Positions 20,417 to 29,481 of a stretch of DNA of 64,000 nucleotides are shown here, in pieces. How positions within the stretch are numbered: the stretch's first letter is position 1; every line of letters begins with the position of its first letter. A program made the position numbers and the translations under genes. The notes beneath the pieces were generated by a model. It saw nothing but the letters and a program-made list of their open reading frames with translations. It searched no databases and was not told the DNA's origin. Origin of the DNA: Dasania sp. GY-MA-18 (GTDB taxonomy: Bacteria; Pseudomonadota; Gammaproteobacteria; Pseudomonadales; Dasaniaceae); NCBI RefSeq assembly GCF_024734385.1, contig NZ_JANHAP010000006.1, forward strand, positions 124,001-188,000, in the 5' to 3' direction.

Positions 20417-20450
20417 CAATAAAAAAGGCCCTCGCGGGCCTTTTTTATTG
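20417..20450. terminator. Bidirectional terminator between the GATase gene and rmf
   Basis: Perfect 15-base arms (20417-20431 and 20436-20450) with a TCGC loop, a GGCCC core, and A and T runs on the two sides. It separates two convergent genes and should work for both. Confidence 0.92.
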
Positions 20451-20527
20451 CTTGCTGTTTATGCGTTAGTTTTGGTTGATATTTATGTAGCCTGATTGGC
20501 TAAATGTTGACTACGTGATGTATACAC

Positions 20528-20731
20528 TCATCTTATTTCGACTTTGTGTAAACCCGAAACGCCGGTATAACCATCCCATTGATCAGTGCGCCCTTCGCGC
20601 CAGCCGGTTAACCACTGTTGCCGTATTGCCTCTTGTTCATGGGGACATTGCTCCTTGTTTTTACCATTAACGCCAGCCATATAGCCTTTTTGGAATGCGC
20701 GTTCAGATTGGTCACGTTTTTGTCGTCTCAT
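20528..20731 (-). CDS. rmf: Ribosome modulation factor
   Basis: A protein of 67 residues, basic, starting MRRQKRDQSERAFQKGYMAG and containing CPHEQEA and QWLTGWREGR. These match the RMF family closely (E. coli RMF has KRQKRD, RGYQAG and QWLGGWREA). RMF binds near the peptidyl transferase centre and turns 70S ribosomes into inactive 100S dimers in stationary phase. The chain runs about 12 residues longer at the C-terminus than the E. coli protein. It is monocistronic and convergent with the GATase gene. Confidence 0.95.
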   Translation of the reverse strand: MRRQKRDQSERAFQKGYMAGVNGKNKEQCPHEQEAIRQQWLTGWREGRTDQWDGYTGVSGLHKVEIR

Positions 20732-21111
20732 AGATTACGCCTCGTTAGTTAATATCACGGTTTAACACCACGGTTGTGGTTAATCGGGGAGAAAGAAAAG
20801 AAGGGTTTGGGTAAAGCCTCATACTGCTATATCACTGCCTGTTATTAGTTTCTGTTAAGCAATCGTTCTAGCGGGCACTGATGAATGCTAGAATGCACTC
20901 GCAGCGCGAAACTCAATCTAAGCAAATTGCCCACAGCTTTGTCGACTGCCGATTTTGACTATCCCAAGCCGCTTTAAGTGATTTTAGGTATAACCAAAAA
21001 AACGGCTTTTATTACAATGACTTGGGCTTGAGCGAAAAATGCACGATAGCCTGTAGTTATTGTATAAGCCGCGCTAAGCACAACATCATCTAAATCCCCT
21101 AGGTATTATTC
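20732..21111. other. Intergenic region between rmf and rlmKL
   Basis: This 380-base gap holds the divergent promoters of rmf and rlmKL. I see no credible ORF, RNA gene or strong hairpin. Confidence 0.5.
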
Positions 21112-23295
21112 ATGTCCCACACATTATCGTTTTTTGCCAGTTGCCCTAAAGGCCTAGAGTCATTATTGCTGGATGAGCTAAAACAACTGCAAGCCGAAAA
21201 GGCCAAAGAAACGGTAGGGGGCGTGTTTTTTTCTGGCTCCTTAGAGCTGGCCTACCGCTGCTGCCTGTGGTCGCGCCTGGCTAACCGCGTGCTGCTGATA
21301 TTGTCGGTAAGCGACTGCCGCAACCTGGATGACTATTACAATGGCGTGAAAGCGGTAGAGTGGGCTGAGCATTTGGGCCTAGACAACACCTTCGCCATAG
21401 ACTTTTCCGGCGGCATGAGCGAAATCAAACACACCCACTTTGGTGCGCTTAAAGCCAAAGATGCCATAGCCGATTACTTCACCGAGCGCGAAGGCCGCCG
21501 CCCTAATATCGATGCCCAAAACCCCGACCTGCTCATCAATATACGGGTAGGTAAGGGCAAGGTCACCGTGGCCATAGATCTATCGGGCGAGAGCCTGCAC
21601 AAACGCGGCTACCGCGAAAGCGGCGGCCTAGCCCCCTTAAAAGAAAACCTGGCCGCGGCCATACTATTGCGCGCCGACTGGCCCGCCGTAGCTGCCAGAG
21701 GCGGCGTGTTATACGACCCCATGTGTGGCTCTGGCACGCTATTAATAGAAGCAGCACTGATGTCGGCCAATATCGCCCCCGGCCTGTTGCGCCTGTACTG
21801 GGGCTTTGACCGCTGGTTGGGCCACCAGCCCAAAGTGTGGCAGGCCATAGTGAGTGAAGCCGAAGCCATTAAAGCCGAAGCCCTTAATCGCCAGTGGCCA
21901 GAAATACGCGGCTACGATGCCAGCCCCAAAGCGGTGGACGCTGCCATGCGCAATATCACCAACGCTGGCCTAGAGGGCAAGGTGCGGGTGCTGCGCAAAG
22001 AGCTGGCTAATTTTGTAAAGCCCACCCATATCACAAATGATTACGGCTTGATTTTAACTAACCCCCCTTATGGCGAGCGCTTGGGCGAGGTAGAATCGCT
22101 GGTGCATTTATACCGTCACCTAGGCCAAACCCTGCGCAAAGAATTTGCCGGTTGGCAGGCCTGCGTGTTTACCGGCAACCCCGACCTGGGTAAGCAAATG
22201 GGTATTAAAAGCCGCAAGCAATACCAGCTATATAACGGCCCCATCCCCAGCAAACTGTTAATGTTTTCTATTGAACAGCAATATTTTGTTGACGATAAAA
22301 GTCGCCAAGTGGGCGCTACTGTCGATAACAAAACCCTAACCGATGTGGTGCTTAGCAGCGGCGCACAAATGTTTGCCAACCGCTTAAAGAAAAACCGCAA
22401 GCAATTGGCTAAATGGAAAAAACAAAACGAGATTACTTGTTATCGCTTATACGATGCCGACATGCCCGAGTACGCGGTAGCAGTAGACGACTACAACGGC
22501 CAGATACACGTAGCAGAATATGTAGCCCCCGCCTCGGTTAATCCCGAAGCCGCCGCCACCCGTTTAAAAGAAGTGATGGCAGCCATACCCGTAGCCTTAG
22601 AAGTGCGCCCCGAAGATATAGTGTTAAAACAACGCCTGCGCCAAAAAGGCACCAATCAATACCAAAAATACAAAGAAGAAAAAAGCTACCAAGAAGTCAC
22701 CGAAGGCCAAACCAAATTACTGGTTAACCTCACCGACTACTTAGACACAGGCTTGTTTTTAGACCATCGCCTAGTGCGTTTAAAAATCGCCGAAATGGCC
22801 AAAGGCCAGCGCTTCTTAAATTTGTTTTGCTATACCGCCACCGCATCTGTACATGCCGCCGTGGGTGGTGCTACCTTTACCGATAGCGTGGATTTATCGG
22901 CCACCTATTTAGATTGGGCGAAAAAGAACCTGGCCTTAAACGGTTTAAGCGAGCTCAGCCACCGCACTCACAGAGCCGACGTGCGCGAGTGGTTAAAAAC
23001 CTGTGACAATGTTTACGATTTAATATTGTTAGACCCGCCTACCTTTTCTAACTCTAAAAAAATGGAAGGAACTTTAGATATACAGCGCGACCAGGAAGAG
23101 TTTATCGACGCCACCATGGCGGTGTTAGCCCAGGATGGGGTGCTGATATTTTCTAATAACCATCGTAAGTTTACTTTGGCTGATAGTATTGGTGAGAAGT
23201 ATCAGGTAGAGGATAAAACGCGTTGGTCATTGGATAAGGATTTTCAGCGTTCTACTAAGATACATCAGTGTTGGTTTATTAAGCATAAGGGGTAA
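21112..23295 (+). CDS. rlmKL: Bifunctional 23S rRNA methyltransferase RlmKL
   Basis: A protein of 727 residues joining two SAM-dependent methyltransferases, the gammaproteobacterial form. The N-terminal part has a THUMP RNA-binding domain (about 45-155) and the RlmL domain with DPMCGSGTLLIEAA (about 202) and LTNPPYGERLGE (about 314), which makes m2G2445 in E. coli numbering. The C-terminal RlmK domain has FLNLFCYTATASVHAA and LILLDPPTFSNSKKM and makes m7G2069. Length and motif order match the E. coli enzyme. The start is ATG at 21112. The inverted-repeat cassette begins 70 bases after its stop. Confidence 0.97.
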   Translation: MSHTLSFFASCPKGLESLLLDELKQLQAEKAKETVGGVFFSGSLELAYRCCLWSRLANRVLLILSVSDCRNLDDYYNGVKAVEWAEHLGLDNTFAIDFSGGMSEIKHTHFGALKAKDAIADYFTEREGRRPNIDAQNPDLLINIRVGKGKVTVAIDLSGESLHKRGYRESGGLAPLKENLAAAILLRADWPAVAARGGVLYDPMCGSGTLLIEAALMSANIAPGLLRLYWGFDRWLGHQPKVWQAIVSEAEAIKAEALNRQWPEIRGYDASPKAVDAAMRNITNAGLEGKVRVLRKELANFVKPTHITNDYGLILTNPPYGERLGEVESLVHLYRHLGQTLRKEFAGWQACVFTGNPDLGKQMGIKSRKQYQLYNGPIPSKLLMFSIEQQYFVDDKSRQVGATVDNKTLTDVVLSSGAQMFANRLKKNRKQLAKWKKQNEITCYRLYDADMPEYAVAVDDYNGQIHVAEYVAPASVNPEAAATRLKEVMAAIPVALEVRPEDIVLKQRLRQKGTNQYQKYKEEKSYQEVTEGQTKLLVNLTDYLDTGLFLDHRLVRLKIAEMAKGQRFLNLFCYTATASVHAAVGGATFTDSVDLSATYLDWAKKNLALNGLSELSHRTHRADVREWLKTCDNVYDLILLDPPTFSNSKKMEGTLDIQRDQEEFIDATMAVLAQDGVLIFSNNHRKFTLADSIGEKYQVEDKTRWSLDKDFQRSTKIHQCWFIKHKG

Positions 23296-23364
23296 TTGTT
23301 GTCGTGCCCAAGGCACTCGCTTCGCTTATGGGGAAGGCTCTGCCGGGCTACGAATAGAGCCTCC

Positions 23365-23690
23365 GTCATACCGGCCTCCGAGCCGGTATCCAAGTGGTTG
23401 GTCTAAGTTCTCTGTATTGTTTTTTTATTGTGATAATTGCTGCCTTTCCGCCTTGCTGGGCGGGTTACTTTCATTTGCTTGCCCAAATGAAAGTAACCAA
23501 AGCAAAGGGCACCCCTAGTACGCCGCCCTTCGGGTACCCTGCGCTACTCAAAAAATAACGGCCGCTGCGCAACTCACAAAAAACGATACTCAATCGTTTT
23601 TTGCTCGGACAGTGCTCGCTACTTCGTGCCGTTATTTTCCTCCGTTGCTCGGCGACTCCCAAGGGGAATTGGGTGCTCCGTAGTTGGTTT
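23365..23690 (+). repeat. Left copy of a ~330 bp structured inverted repeat
   Basis: This segment matches the reverse complement of 24531-24862 over its whole length, with substitutions and small indels. Visible parts in order: a CCGG hairpin (ATACCGGC 23368-23375 with GCCGGTAT 23382-23389); a perfect 15-base-arm hairpin, 23463-23477 with 23484-23498 and loop CTTGCC; a conserved linker with CTTCGGGTACCCTG; an 11-base-arm hairpin, 23577-23587 with 23593-23603; and a shared inner end with GGCGACTCCCAAGGGGAATT. A spurious antisense ORF crosses it. Confidence 0.93.
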
Positions 23691-23876
23691 TGGTGGGTGT
23701 TTGAGTTTAAATGGTTGGGGTGTGAATAGTTTGCATAAATATGCCTAGATATAGGCGTTCGATAATGTGTATATTCAGGGTTAAGTGTATGCATAGGCTG
23801 ATATTTTTGTAAATGTAGTCATAATTACTAAATATACCTATTAGGCTCAATTAAATTGTTGGATTTAAGGTTGCTA

Positions 23877-24458
23877 ATGAAGAATATCTGTTTATTTTTG
23901 TCATTTATATTTCTGATGTCCTGCACGAATGTTGCGGGCTGGGCAGTACGACTGAACAACGGGGTATATACAAGTCAATCTGCGGAATTTACTGTTAAAA
24001 ATCCTATTGATAGTGGCTTTTGTTTAAAAATTGAGGAAGATGTTGGTGAGACATCTGAAACTGTTGGATTTCATGAGTGTCATGGTTATATTGCTGAGCG
24101 CTACATGCTTACGTGGTACAAGATTGACTCAATGGATGAGGAGCAGTTTTTCGAAAAAACAGAAAAGTCATTTATTCCTAGTTTTTCAAAAAATGTATTC
24201 AACCCAATCGATGAGGGGGTTGCAATAAATATATCTCGATTGGTTGCGAATGGTAATCCGGCTGTATCTTTTGAGGTCAAAACTAAGAGTGGTGACAAAC
24301 TACTGATGCTCAAGAGCACTTCTGTACTGTATGGAAATAGAGTGTTATCGATTTCAGTGGCCTATGATTTAAGTCGAATCGAGTCTTGGAATAAGCCAGG
24401 CAGTAAAAAAATGTTTGATATATACGATAGCTTTGTAAGTAGCTTTAAAAGAATCTAA
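23877..24458 (+). CDS. Hypothetical lipoprotein carried between the inverted repeats
   Basis: A protein of 193 residues. It begins with a lysine and a hydrophobic signal segment ending in the lipobox LMSC, so it should be cleaved and lipidated at Cys16 or so. The mature part is beta-rich with many Phe, Ser and Lys residues; I recognise no domain. The ATG at 23877 gives the best lipoprotein signal; a TTG at 23856 would add seven residues. The gene is visibly more AT-rich than its neighbours rlmKL and ygiQ, using more A/T-ending codons, which suggests a different origin. It is the only gene inside the repeat pair. The AT-rich 23691-23876 stretch ahead probably holds its own promoter. Confidence 0.72.
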   Translation: MKNICLFLSFIFLMSCTNVAGWAVRLNNGVYTSQSAEFTVKNPIDSGFCLKIEEDVGETSETVGFHECHGYIAERYMLTWYKIDSMDEEQFFEKTEKSFIPSFSKNVFNPIDEGVAINISRLVANGNPAVSFEVKTKSGDKLLMLKSTSVLYGNRVLSISVAYDLSRIESWNKPGSKKMFDIYDSFVSSFKRI

Positions 24459-24530
24459 CAAACAGGCATAACACTCGCTAGCACCAAGGATCAAAAGGAC
24501 GTGGCAAGCAATCTTTGTTTCTCATAAAAA

Positions 24531-24862
24531 AAACTTACTACGAAGCTCCCAATTCCCCTTGGGAGTCGCCGAGCAACGGAGGAAAAGTAGCGGCGCGAAG
24601 CAGCGAGGACTGTTTGAGTATTTTGAAGATTAAATATCTTCAAAATGCGAGTTCCGCAGCGGCCGCTAGTTTTTGAGTAGCACAGGGTACCCGAAGGGCG
24701 ATGGACTAGGGGTGCCTTTTTCTTTGGTTAGCTTTCTTTTGGGCAAGCAAAAGAAAGTAACCCGCCCAGCAAGGCGGAAAGGCAGAATTAATTCCAATAA
24801 AAAATAATACAGAAAACCAAGCTAGGTCGTATGGATACCGGGTCAAGCCCGGTATGACAAAA
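24531..24862 (-). repeat. Right copy of the ~330 bp structured inverted repeat
   Basis: Inverted copy of 23365-23690. It repeats the same modules: inner end CCCAATTCCCCTTGGGAG, an 11-base-arm hairpin (24620-24630 with 24636-24646, loop of five), the linker CAGGGTACCCGAAGGG, the hairpin 24726-24741 with 24748-24762 around loop GGCAAG, and an outer CCGGG hairpin (ATACCGGG and CCCGGTAT) at 24835-24854. The 11-base hairpin has a quite different sequence from the left copy but identical geometry. Confidence 0.93.
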
Positions 24863-24863
24863 T

Positions 24864-24892
24864 AGATACCGGGTCGTGGCCCGGCATGACAA
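24864..24892. repeat. Extra REP-like CCGGG hairpin unit
   Basis: AGATACCGGGTCGTGGCCCGGCATGAC repeats the outer hairpin of the right arm (24833-24860) in tandem, with the stem CCGGG/CCCGG. It lies just before the 3' end of ygiQ. Confidence 0.75.
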
Positions 24893-24925
24893 AGTGCTCG
24901 CTCGCAGGCCGCCAAGGCCAGCAAA

Positions 24926-27175
24926 CTATCTACCCCGCCTCTTACTCCCCGCCACTGTATTCTTACGGTTATTAGTACTCCTATAAGCCGCCTTCTTACC
25001 CGGCCTACTGCCATCATCGCGCGGCGGCAAACCCGTATGCTGAGTCAGCATATTGCCTTTTTTCGCCACCCAGGTTTTAGGCTGATGCGGCGGTATTAAA
25101 TGTTTTTTACCGGTGCCTATCAAATCAGAGCGGCCCATTTTTTTCAGGGCTTCGCGCAGCATGGGCCAGTTGTCGGCGTCGTGGTAGCGTAAAAACGCTT
25201 TGTGTAAGCGGCGGTGTTTTAGGCCGCGTGGGGTTTTTACGGTTTCGCTGTCGCGGCCGATTTTTTTCAGCGGGTTTTTCTCGGAGTAGTACATGGCGGT
25301 GGCGCTGGCCATGGGCGAGGGGTAAAAGGCCTGCACCTGGTCGGCTCTAAAGCCGTTGCCTTTTAGCCACAGCGCTAGGTTCATCATGTCTTCATCGCTG
25401 GTGCCGGGGTGGGCGGCGATAAAGTAGGGGATGAGGTATTGTTTTTTGCCCGCCAGTTTGGAGTATTTCTCAAACATTTTGGCAAAGCGGTCGTAGGTGC
25501 CCATGCCCGGCTTCATCATTTTAGATAGCGGGCCGCCTTCGGTGTGTTCGGGGGCAATTTTTAAGTAGCCGCCTACGTGGTGGGTGACTAGCTCTTGCAC
25601 GTATTCGGGGGTTTCTACTGCCAGGTCGTAGCGCAGGCCCGAGGCTATCAATACTTTTTTAATGCCGGGCAGTTCGCGGGCTTCGCGGTATAGCTCTACT
25701 AAGGGCATTTGGTCGGTGTTGAGGCTTTTGCATATGCCGGGGTATACGCAGGATAGGCGGCGACAGTTTTGCTCTATGGTTTTGCTTTTACAATTTAAGC
25801 GCCACATATTGGCGGTGGGGCCACCCAGGTCGGAGATGACGCCGGTAAAGCCTGGGGTTTTATCCCGTATGGCTTCTACCTCTTGAATAATGGATTCCTG
25901 CGAGCGGCTTTGAATAATGCGGCCTTCGTGTTCGGTAATCGAGCAGAAGGTACAGCCGCCAAAGCAGCCGCGCATGATGTTTACCGAGAAGCGTATCATC
26001 TCGTAGGCGGGGATGCGGGCATCGCCGTAGCTGGGGTGTGGCACGCGCTGGTAGGGCAGGCCAAACACCGCGTCCATCTCGTCGGTTTCCAGCGGTATAG
26101 GCGGTGGGTTTAGCCACACTTCGCGGTTGCCGTGAGCTTGTACCAGGGCGCGGGCGTTGCCGGGGTTGGTTTCCAAGTGTAATACCCGTGACGCATGGGC
26201 GTAGTACATGGGCTCGTTTTTAACTTTTTCGTAGGCGGGCAGGCGTATGACGCTGCGCTCGCGGCCGATTTTTTCTTTGCGGGCGGTGAGCGGGTCTATG
26301 ATGCGCACGGCCTGCAGCTCACTGCTGGCGGTTTCTTCGGCGAGCTTGGATTTCTCGCAGCCCTCGTTGCCACCCTCTTCGGTAACTTGGTAGGGGTTGA
26401 TCTTAGGGTCTATGGGGCCTATTTGGTCGACTTCGCTGGAGTCTATTACGGTCCAGCCCGCGGGTATGCTGTTGCGCATAAAGGCGGTGCCGCGTAAATC
26501 GCGTATTTCATCAATGGCTTCACCCTGAGCCAGGCGATGGGCGATATCGACTATGGCGCGTTCGGCATTGCCGTACACCAGCATATCGGCCTTGGAATCT
26601 AGCAATACTGAGCGGCGTACCTTGTCGCTCCAGTAGTCGTAATGGGCAATGCGGCGCAGGCTGGCCTCTATAGAGCCTATCACTACCGGTACACCTTTAT
26701 AGGCCTCTTTGCAGCGCTGGCTGTATACATTAACGGCGCGGTCTGGGCGTTTGCCGCCCTCGTCATTGGGGGAGTAGGCATCGTCGTGGCGCAGTTTGCG
26801 GTCGGCGGTGTAGCGGTTAATCATGGAGTCCATATTGCCCGCAGCTACGCCGTAAAACAGGTTGGGCTTGCCCAGCTGCATAAAGGCGTCTTTAGAGCGC
26901 CAGTCAGGTTGGGCGATAATGCCCACTCTAAACCCCTGTGCCTCTAGCACCCGGCCTATGACTGCCATGCCAAAGCTGGGGTGATCCACATAGGCATCGC
27001 CGGTGACGATGATGATGTCACAGCTATCCCAGCCCAGTACGTCCATTTCGGCGCGGGTCATGGGGAGAAAGGGGGCGACACCAAAGCATTCCGCCCAATA
27101 CTGGCGGTATGAGAATAATCCTGGGGTGGCTTGGGCTGGGCTGTTGATAGCCTTGGCTAGAGCGTGCTTAGACAT
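24926..27175 (-). CDS. ygiQ: YgiQ-family radical SAM protein
   Basis: A protein of 749 residues, typical for YgiQ. The N-terminal segment [21 protein letters not shown] and a B12-binding-like domain precede the radical SAM core. The [4Fe-4S] cluster motif is CFGGCTFC (C404, C408, C411), followed by [14 protein letters not shown]. The C-terminal tail is Lys/Arg-rich. The family uses a 5'-deoxyadenosyl radical, but its reaction is unknown. The ATG at 27175 faces the Pho region, so its promoter shares the 27176-27363 gap with phoB. The Pho box there is nearer to phoB. Confidence 0.95.
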   Translation of the reverse strand: MSKHALAKAINSPAQATPGLFSYRQYWAECFGVAPFLPMTRAEMDVLGWDSCDIIIVTGDAYVDHPSFGMAVIGRVLEAQGFRVGIIAQPDWRSKDAFMQLGKPNLFYGVAAGNMDSMINRYTADRKLRHDDAYSPNDEGGKRPDRAVNVYSQRCKEAYKGVPVVIGSIEASLRRIAHYDYWSDKVRRSVLLDSKADMLVYGNAERAIVDIAHRLAQGEAIDEIRDLRGTAFMRNSIPAGWTVIDSSEVDQIGPIDPKINPYQVTEEGGNEGCEKSKLAEETASSELQAVRIIDPLTARKEKIGRERSVIRLPAYEKVKNEPMYYAHASRVLHLETNPGNARALVQAHGNREVWLNPPPIPLETDEMDAVFGLPYQRVPHPSYGDARIPAYEMIRFSVNIMRGCFGGCTFCSITEHEGRIIQSRSQESIIQEVEAIRDKTPGFTGVISDLGGPTANMWRLNCKSKTIEQNCRRLSCVYPGICKSLNTDQMPLVELYREARELPGIKKVLIASGLRYDLAVETPEYVQELVTHHVGGYLKIAPEHTEGGPLSKMMKPGMGTYDRFAKMFEKYSKLAGKKQYLIPYFIAAHPGTSDEDMMNLALWLKGNGFRADQVQAFYPSPMASATAMYYSEKNPLKKIGRDSETVKTPRGLKHRRLHKAFLRYHDADNWPMLREALKKMGRSDLIGTGKKHLIPPHQPKTWVAKKGNMLTQHTGLPPRDDGSRPGKKAAYRSTNNRKNTVAGSKRRGR

Positions 27176-27293
27176 GATGTAATAACAGTAGACAAAGAGT
27201 GGCCATTATACATTAACTTGAGAAAAATACTTGGTCTTTGCCGGTGTTGGGATTCACGCTGCTATGTGTTTATAATCCCAGCCCGTCAACTGG

Positions 27294-27311
27294 ATGTCAC
27301 AAAACTGTCAT
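27294..27311 (+). promoter_or_regulatory. Pho box upstream of phoB
   Basis: ATGTCACAAAACTGTCAT contains two TGTCA-type half-sites 11 bases apart, the tandem layout of PhoB boxes (consensus CTGTCATNNNNCTGTCAT). It lies 52 bases ahead of the phoB ATG and suggests autoregulation. Confidence 0.85.
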
Positions 27312-27363
27312 GTTTATTGGTTTTAATTGATGTACGGAAAATAATCGTAAGGTTTACAGTTAC

Positions 27364-28062
27364 ATGAATGAGAAAACCATTTTAGTGGTCGATGATGAAA
27401 TGGCCATACGCGAAATGATAGTCATGGCCTTAGAGATGGCGGGTTTAAACTGCTTGGAAGCCAGTAATATTCAAGATGCTCACAGTTTAGTGATAGATAA
27501 AAACCCCGACCTAATACTCTTGGATTGGATGCTGCCCGGCGGCAGTGGCATAGAGTTTTTGCGCCGCCTGCGCCGCGATGAGCTTACCGCCAGCATGCCG
27601 GTGATTATGGTCACGGCCAAAACCGAGGAAGATAATAAAATCCAGGGTTTGGACGTAGGGGCCGACGATTACATTAGCAAGCCCTTTGCCCCCAGGGAGT
27701 TAATCTCGCGTATTAAAGCCGTGCTGCGCCGCACCGGTGCCGGTGAAAGCGAGCCAGCAATAGAGGTCAATGGTTTACAATTAGACCCTGCCAGCCACCG
27801 CGTCTTTATCGATAAAAAAGCCGTGGATATGGGGCCTACCGAGTTTCGGCTATTAAAATTCTTTTTAACCCACCAAGAGCGCGCCTACAGCCGTGGCCAG
27901 TTACTGGACCATGTGTGGGGTGGCAATGTTTATGTGGAAGAGCGCACCGTAGACGTACACATACGCCGTCTGCGCAAAGCCCTTAGCCAAGATACCGAAG
28001 CCTATGCCAATATGGTGCAAACGGTGCGGGGTACCGGCTATCGTTTTTCTACCGCGAGTTAA
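27364..28062 (+). CDS. phoB: Phosphate response regulator PhoB
   Basis: A protein of 232 residues. The receiver domain has the acidic pocket D10-D11, phospho-acceptor D54 in LILLDWMLPG, T84 and K106 (YISKPF). It is followed by an OmpR/PhoB winged-helix domain ending in HIRRLRKAL and VRGTGYRFS. On phosphorylation by PhoR it should bind Pho boxes and activate phosphate-starvation genes, including the boxes upstream of itself, pstS and pstC. phoR begins seven bases after its stop. Confidence 0.97.
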   Translation: MNEKTILVVDDEMAIREMIVMALEMAGLNCLEASNIQDAHSLVIDKNPDLILLDWMLPGGSGIEFLRRLRRDELTASMPVIMVTAKTEEDNKIQGLDVGADDYISKPFAPRELISRIKAVLRRTGAGESEPAIEVNGLQLDPASHRVFIDKKAVDMGPTEFRLLKFFLTHQERAYSRGQLLDHVWGGNVYVEERTVDVHIRRLRKALSQDTEAYANMVQTVRGTGYRFSTAS

Positions 28063-28068
28063 AGCTTG

Positions 28069-29370
28069 ATGCAGCGTATTAATTGGATGGTAGAGCTCAA
28101 GCAGCTGGCCCAGTTATTTACTGTGGCCTTAGTCTTGGGTTGGTTAGCAGGCCATCTATTGTTGGCGTTATTGCTAGCGGCGCTGCTCTATATAGCCGGT
28201 ACCTTTAGGCAGTTGCTGCGGGTGCAGCGCTGGCTAATTGCCGAAGATGGCAGTGACCCACCGGAGTCCACCGGCCTGTGGGGTGATATGCTGGATGGCA
28301 TTTACCGCCTGCAAAGGCAAAACCGCGAAGAGCGCCAACGCCTGCAAGGCGCGGTGGATTATCTGCGCGACTCACTGGCCTCGCTGGGTGATGCCGCGGT
28401 GATGATAGATCAAAACGGCAATATAGAGTGGTGCAATTTGGCGGCACGCCGTTTACTGGGTTTGCGCCACCCCGAAGATGCCGGCCAGCAACTGGTTAAC
28501 CTGATACGCAGCCCTGAGTTTATTCACTACTACGAGGCCAATGAATACCAAACGCCTTTAGAAATTGCATCGCCACATCAGTTAGATAAACAGCTGCAAT
28601 TTCAACTCACTTTTTTTGGCCGCGGCAGCCGCCTGATGTTTGCCCGCGATATTACCCATACCCACAGGCTGCAAGAAATGCGCAAAGACTTTGTGGGCAA
28701 TGTTTCCCACGAATTGCGCACCCCGCTCACGGTGGTTAATGGTTATTTAGAAACCTTTGTCGACAGTGAAATCGCAAGTGCCCCGCGCTATAAGCGCGCC
28801 TTTCAGCAAATGCTGGAGCAGGTGCGGCGCATGGAAAACCTGATTAAAGATTTAATTGTACTAACCCGCTTGGAAACCGTGCCGGACGAAGGCGAGCATG
28901 CGGTGGTCGTAGTGTGCCCGCTGTTGCGGCAAATACGCGAAGAGGTACTGGCGGTGTTTAACCAGCAGCGCCTGATAGAGCTGGATTGCGATGAGCGCCT
29001 AAGCCTGCGCGGCGAAGCTGAAGCCCTGCGCAGTGCTTTTACCAATTTAGTGATGAATGCCGCCAAATACAGCAACGATAACGGCAAGATTCAGGTGCGC
29101 TGGTATGTGGATGGCGATAAGGCCTGTTTACAAGTAAGTGATAACGGCCTGGGTATAGAGGCCCATCATATCCCCCGTTTAACCGAGCGTTTTTATAGGG
29201 TGGATAAAAGCCGCTCCACCCAAACCGGTGGCACCGGCTTGGGTCTAGCCATAGTTAAGCACGTGCTATTACGCCATCACGGCGAGTTGAAAATTACTAG
29301 TACTGTGGGCCAGGGCAGCAGCTTTGCTTGTTATTTTCCCCTGAGTCAATGCCAGCTTAAACAGTCGTAA
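28069..29370 (+). CDS. phoR: Phosphate sensor histidine kinase PhoR
   Basis: A protein of about 433 residues. Order: N-terminal membrane hairpin (about 15-47), a PAS domain (about 100-200), a HisKA dimerisation domain with phospho-acceptor His near residue 214 in VSHELRTPLT, and an HATPase domain with N box NLVMNAAKYS, G1 VSDNGLGIE and G2 GGTGLGLAIV. There is no large periplasmic loop, as usual for PhoR, which senses phosphate through the Pst-PhoU complex. I take the ATG at 28069; a TTG one codon upstream is possible. It is co-transcribed with phoB. Confidence 0.96.
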   Translation: MQRINWMVELKQLAQLFTVALVLGWLAGHLLLALLLAALLYIAGTFRQLLRVQRWLIAEDGSDPPESTGLWGDMLDGIYRLQRQNREERQRLQGAVDYLRDSLASLGDAAVMIDQNGNIEWCNLAARRLLGLRHPEDAGQQLVNLIRSPEFIHYYEANEYQTPLEIASPHQLDKQLQFQLTFFGRGSRLMFARDITHTHRLQEMRKDFVGNVSHELRTPLTVVNGYLETFVDSEIASAPRYKRAFQQMLEQVRRMENLIKDLIVLTRLETVPDEGEHAVVVVCPLLRQIREEVLAVFNQQRLIELDCDERLSLRGEAEALRSAFTNLVMNAAKYSNDNGKIQVRWYVDGDKACLQVSDNGLGIEAHHIPRLTERFYRVDKSRSTQTGGTGLGLAIVKHVLLRHHGELKITSTVGQGSSFACYFPLSQCQLKQS

Positions 29371-29408
29371 TTGCGGCGATTTAATCCTGTCTTAAATGTT
29401 TCAAGAAT

Positions 29409-29426
29409 ATGTCACATAGCTGTAAC
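29409..29426 (+). promoter_or_regulatory. Pho box upstream of pstS
   Basis: ATGTCACATAGCTGTAAC has two half-sites (TGTCA and TGTAA) at an 11-base period. It lies 55 bases ahead of the pstS ATG. Confidence 0.8.
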
Positions 29427-29481
29427 AAAGTTTTTTTACAGTGTCCCCATCATGTTGATAACAAGTGTTTGGAGAAAACGA

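Noticed and set aside
23471-23794. A 107-codon minus-strand frame in the left repeat arm
   Set aside because: It reads through the hairpins, has no start signal and mirrors the spurious frame in the right arm.
23365-24862. Insertion sequence or composite transposon
   Set aside because: No transposase or fragment of one is present, and no target duplication could be seen at the ends.
24706-25017. A 103-codon minus-strand frame across the right repeat arm and the end of ygiQ
   Set aside because: It is made of repeat sequence plus an alternate frame of ygiQ, and its end (QKKANQRKRHP) comes from the hairpin.
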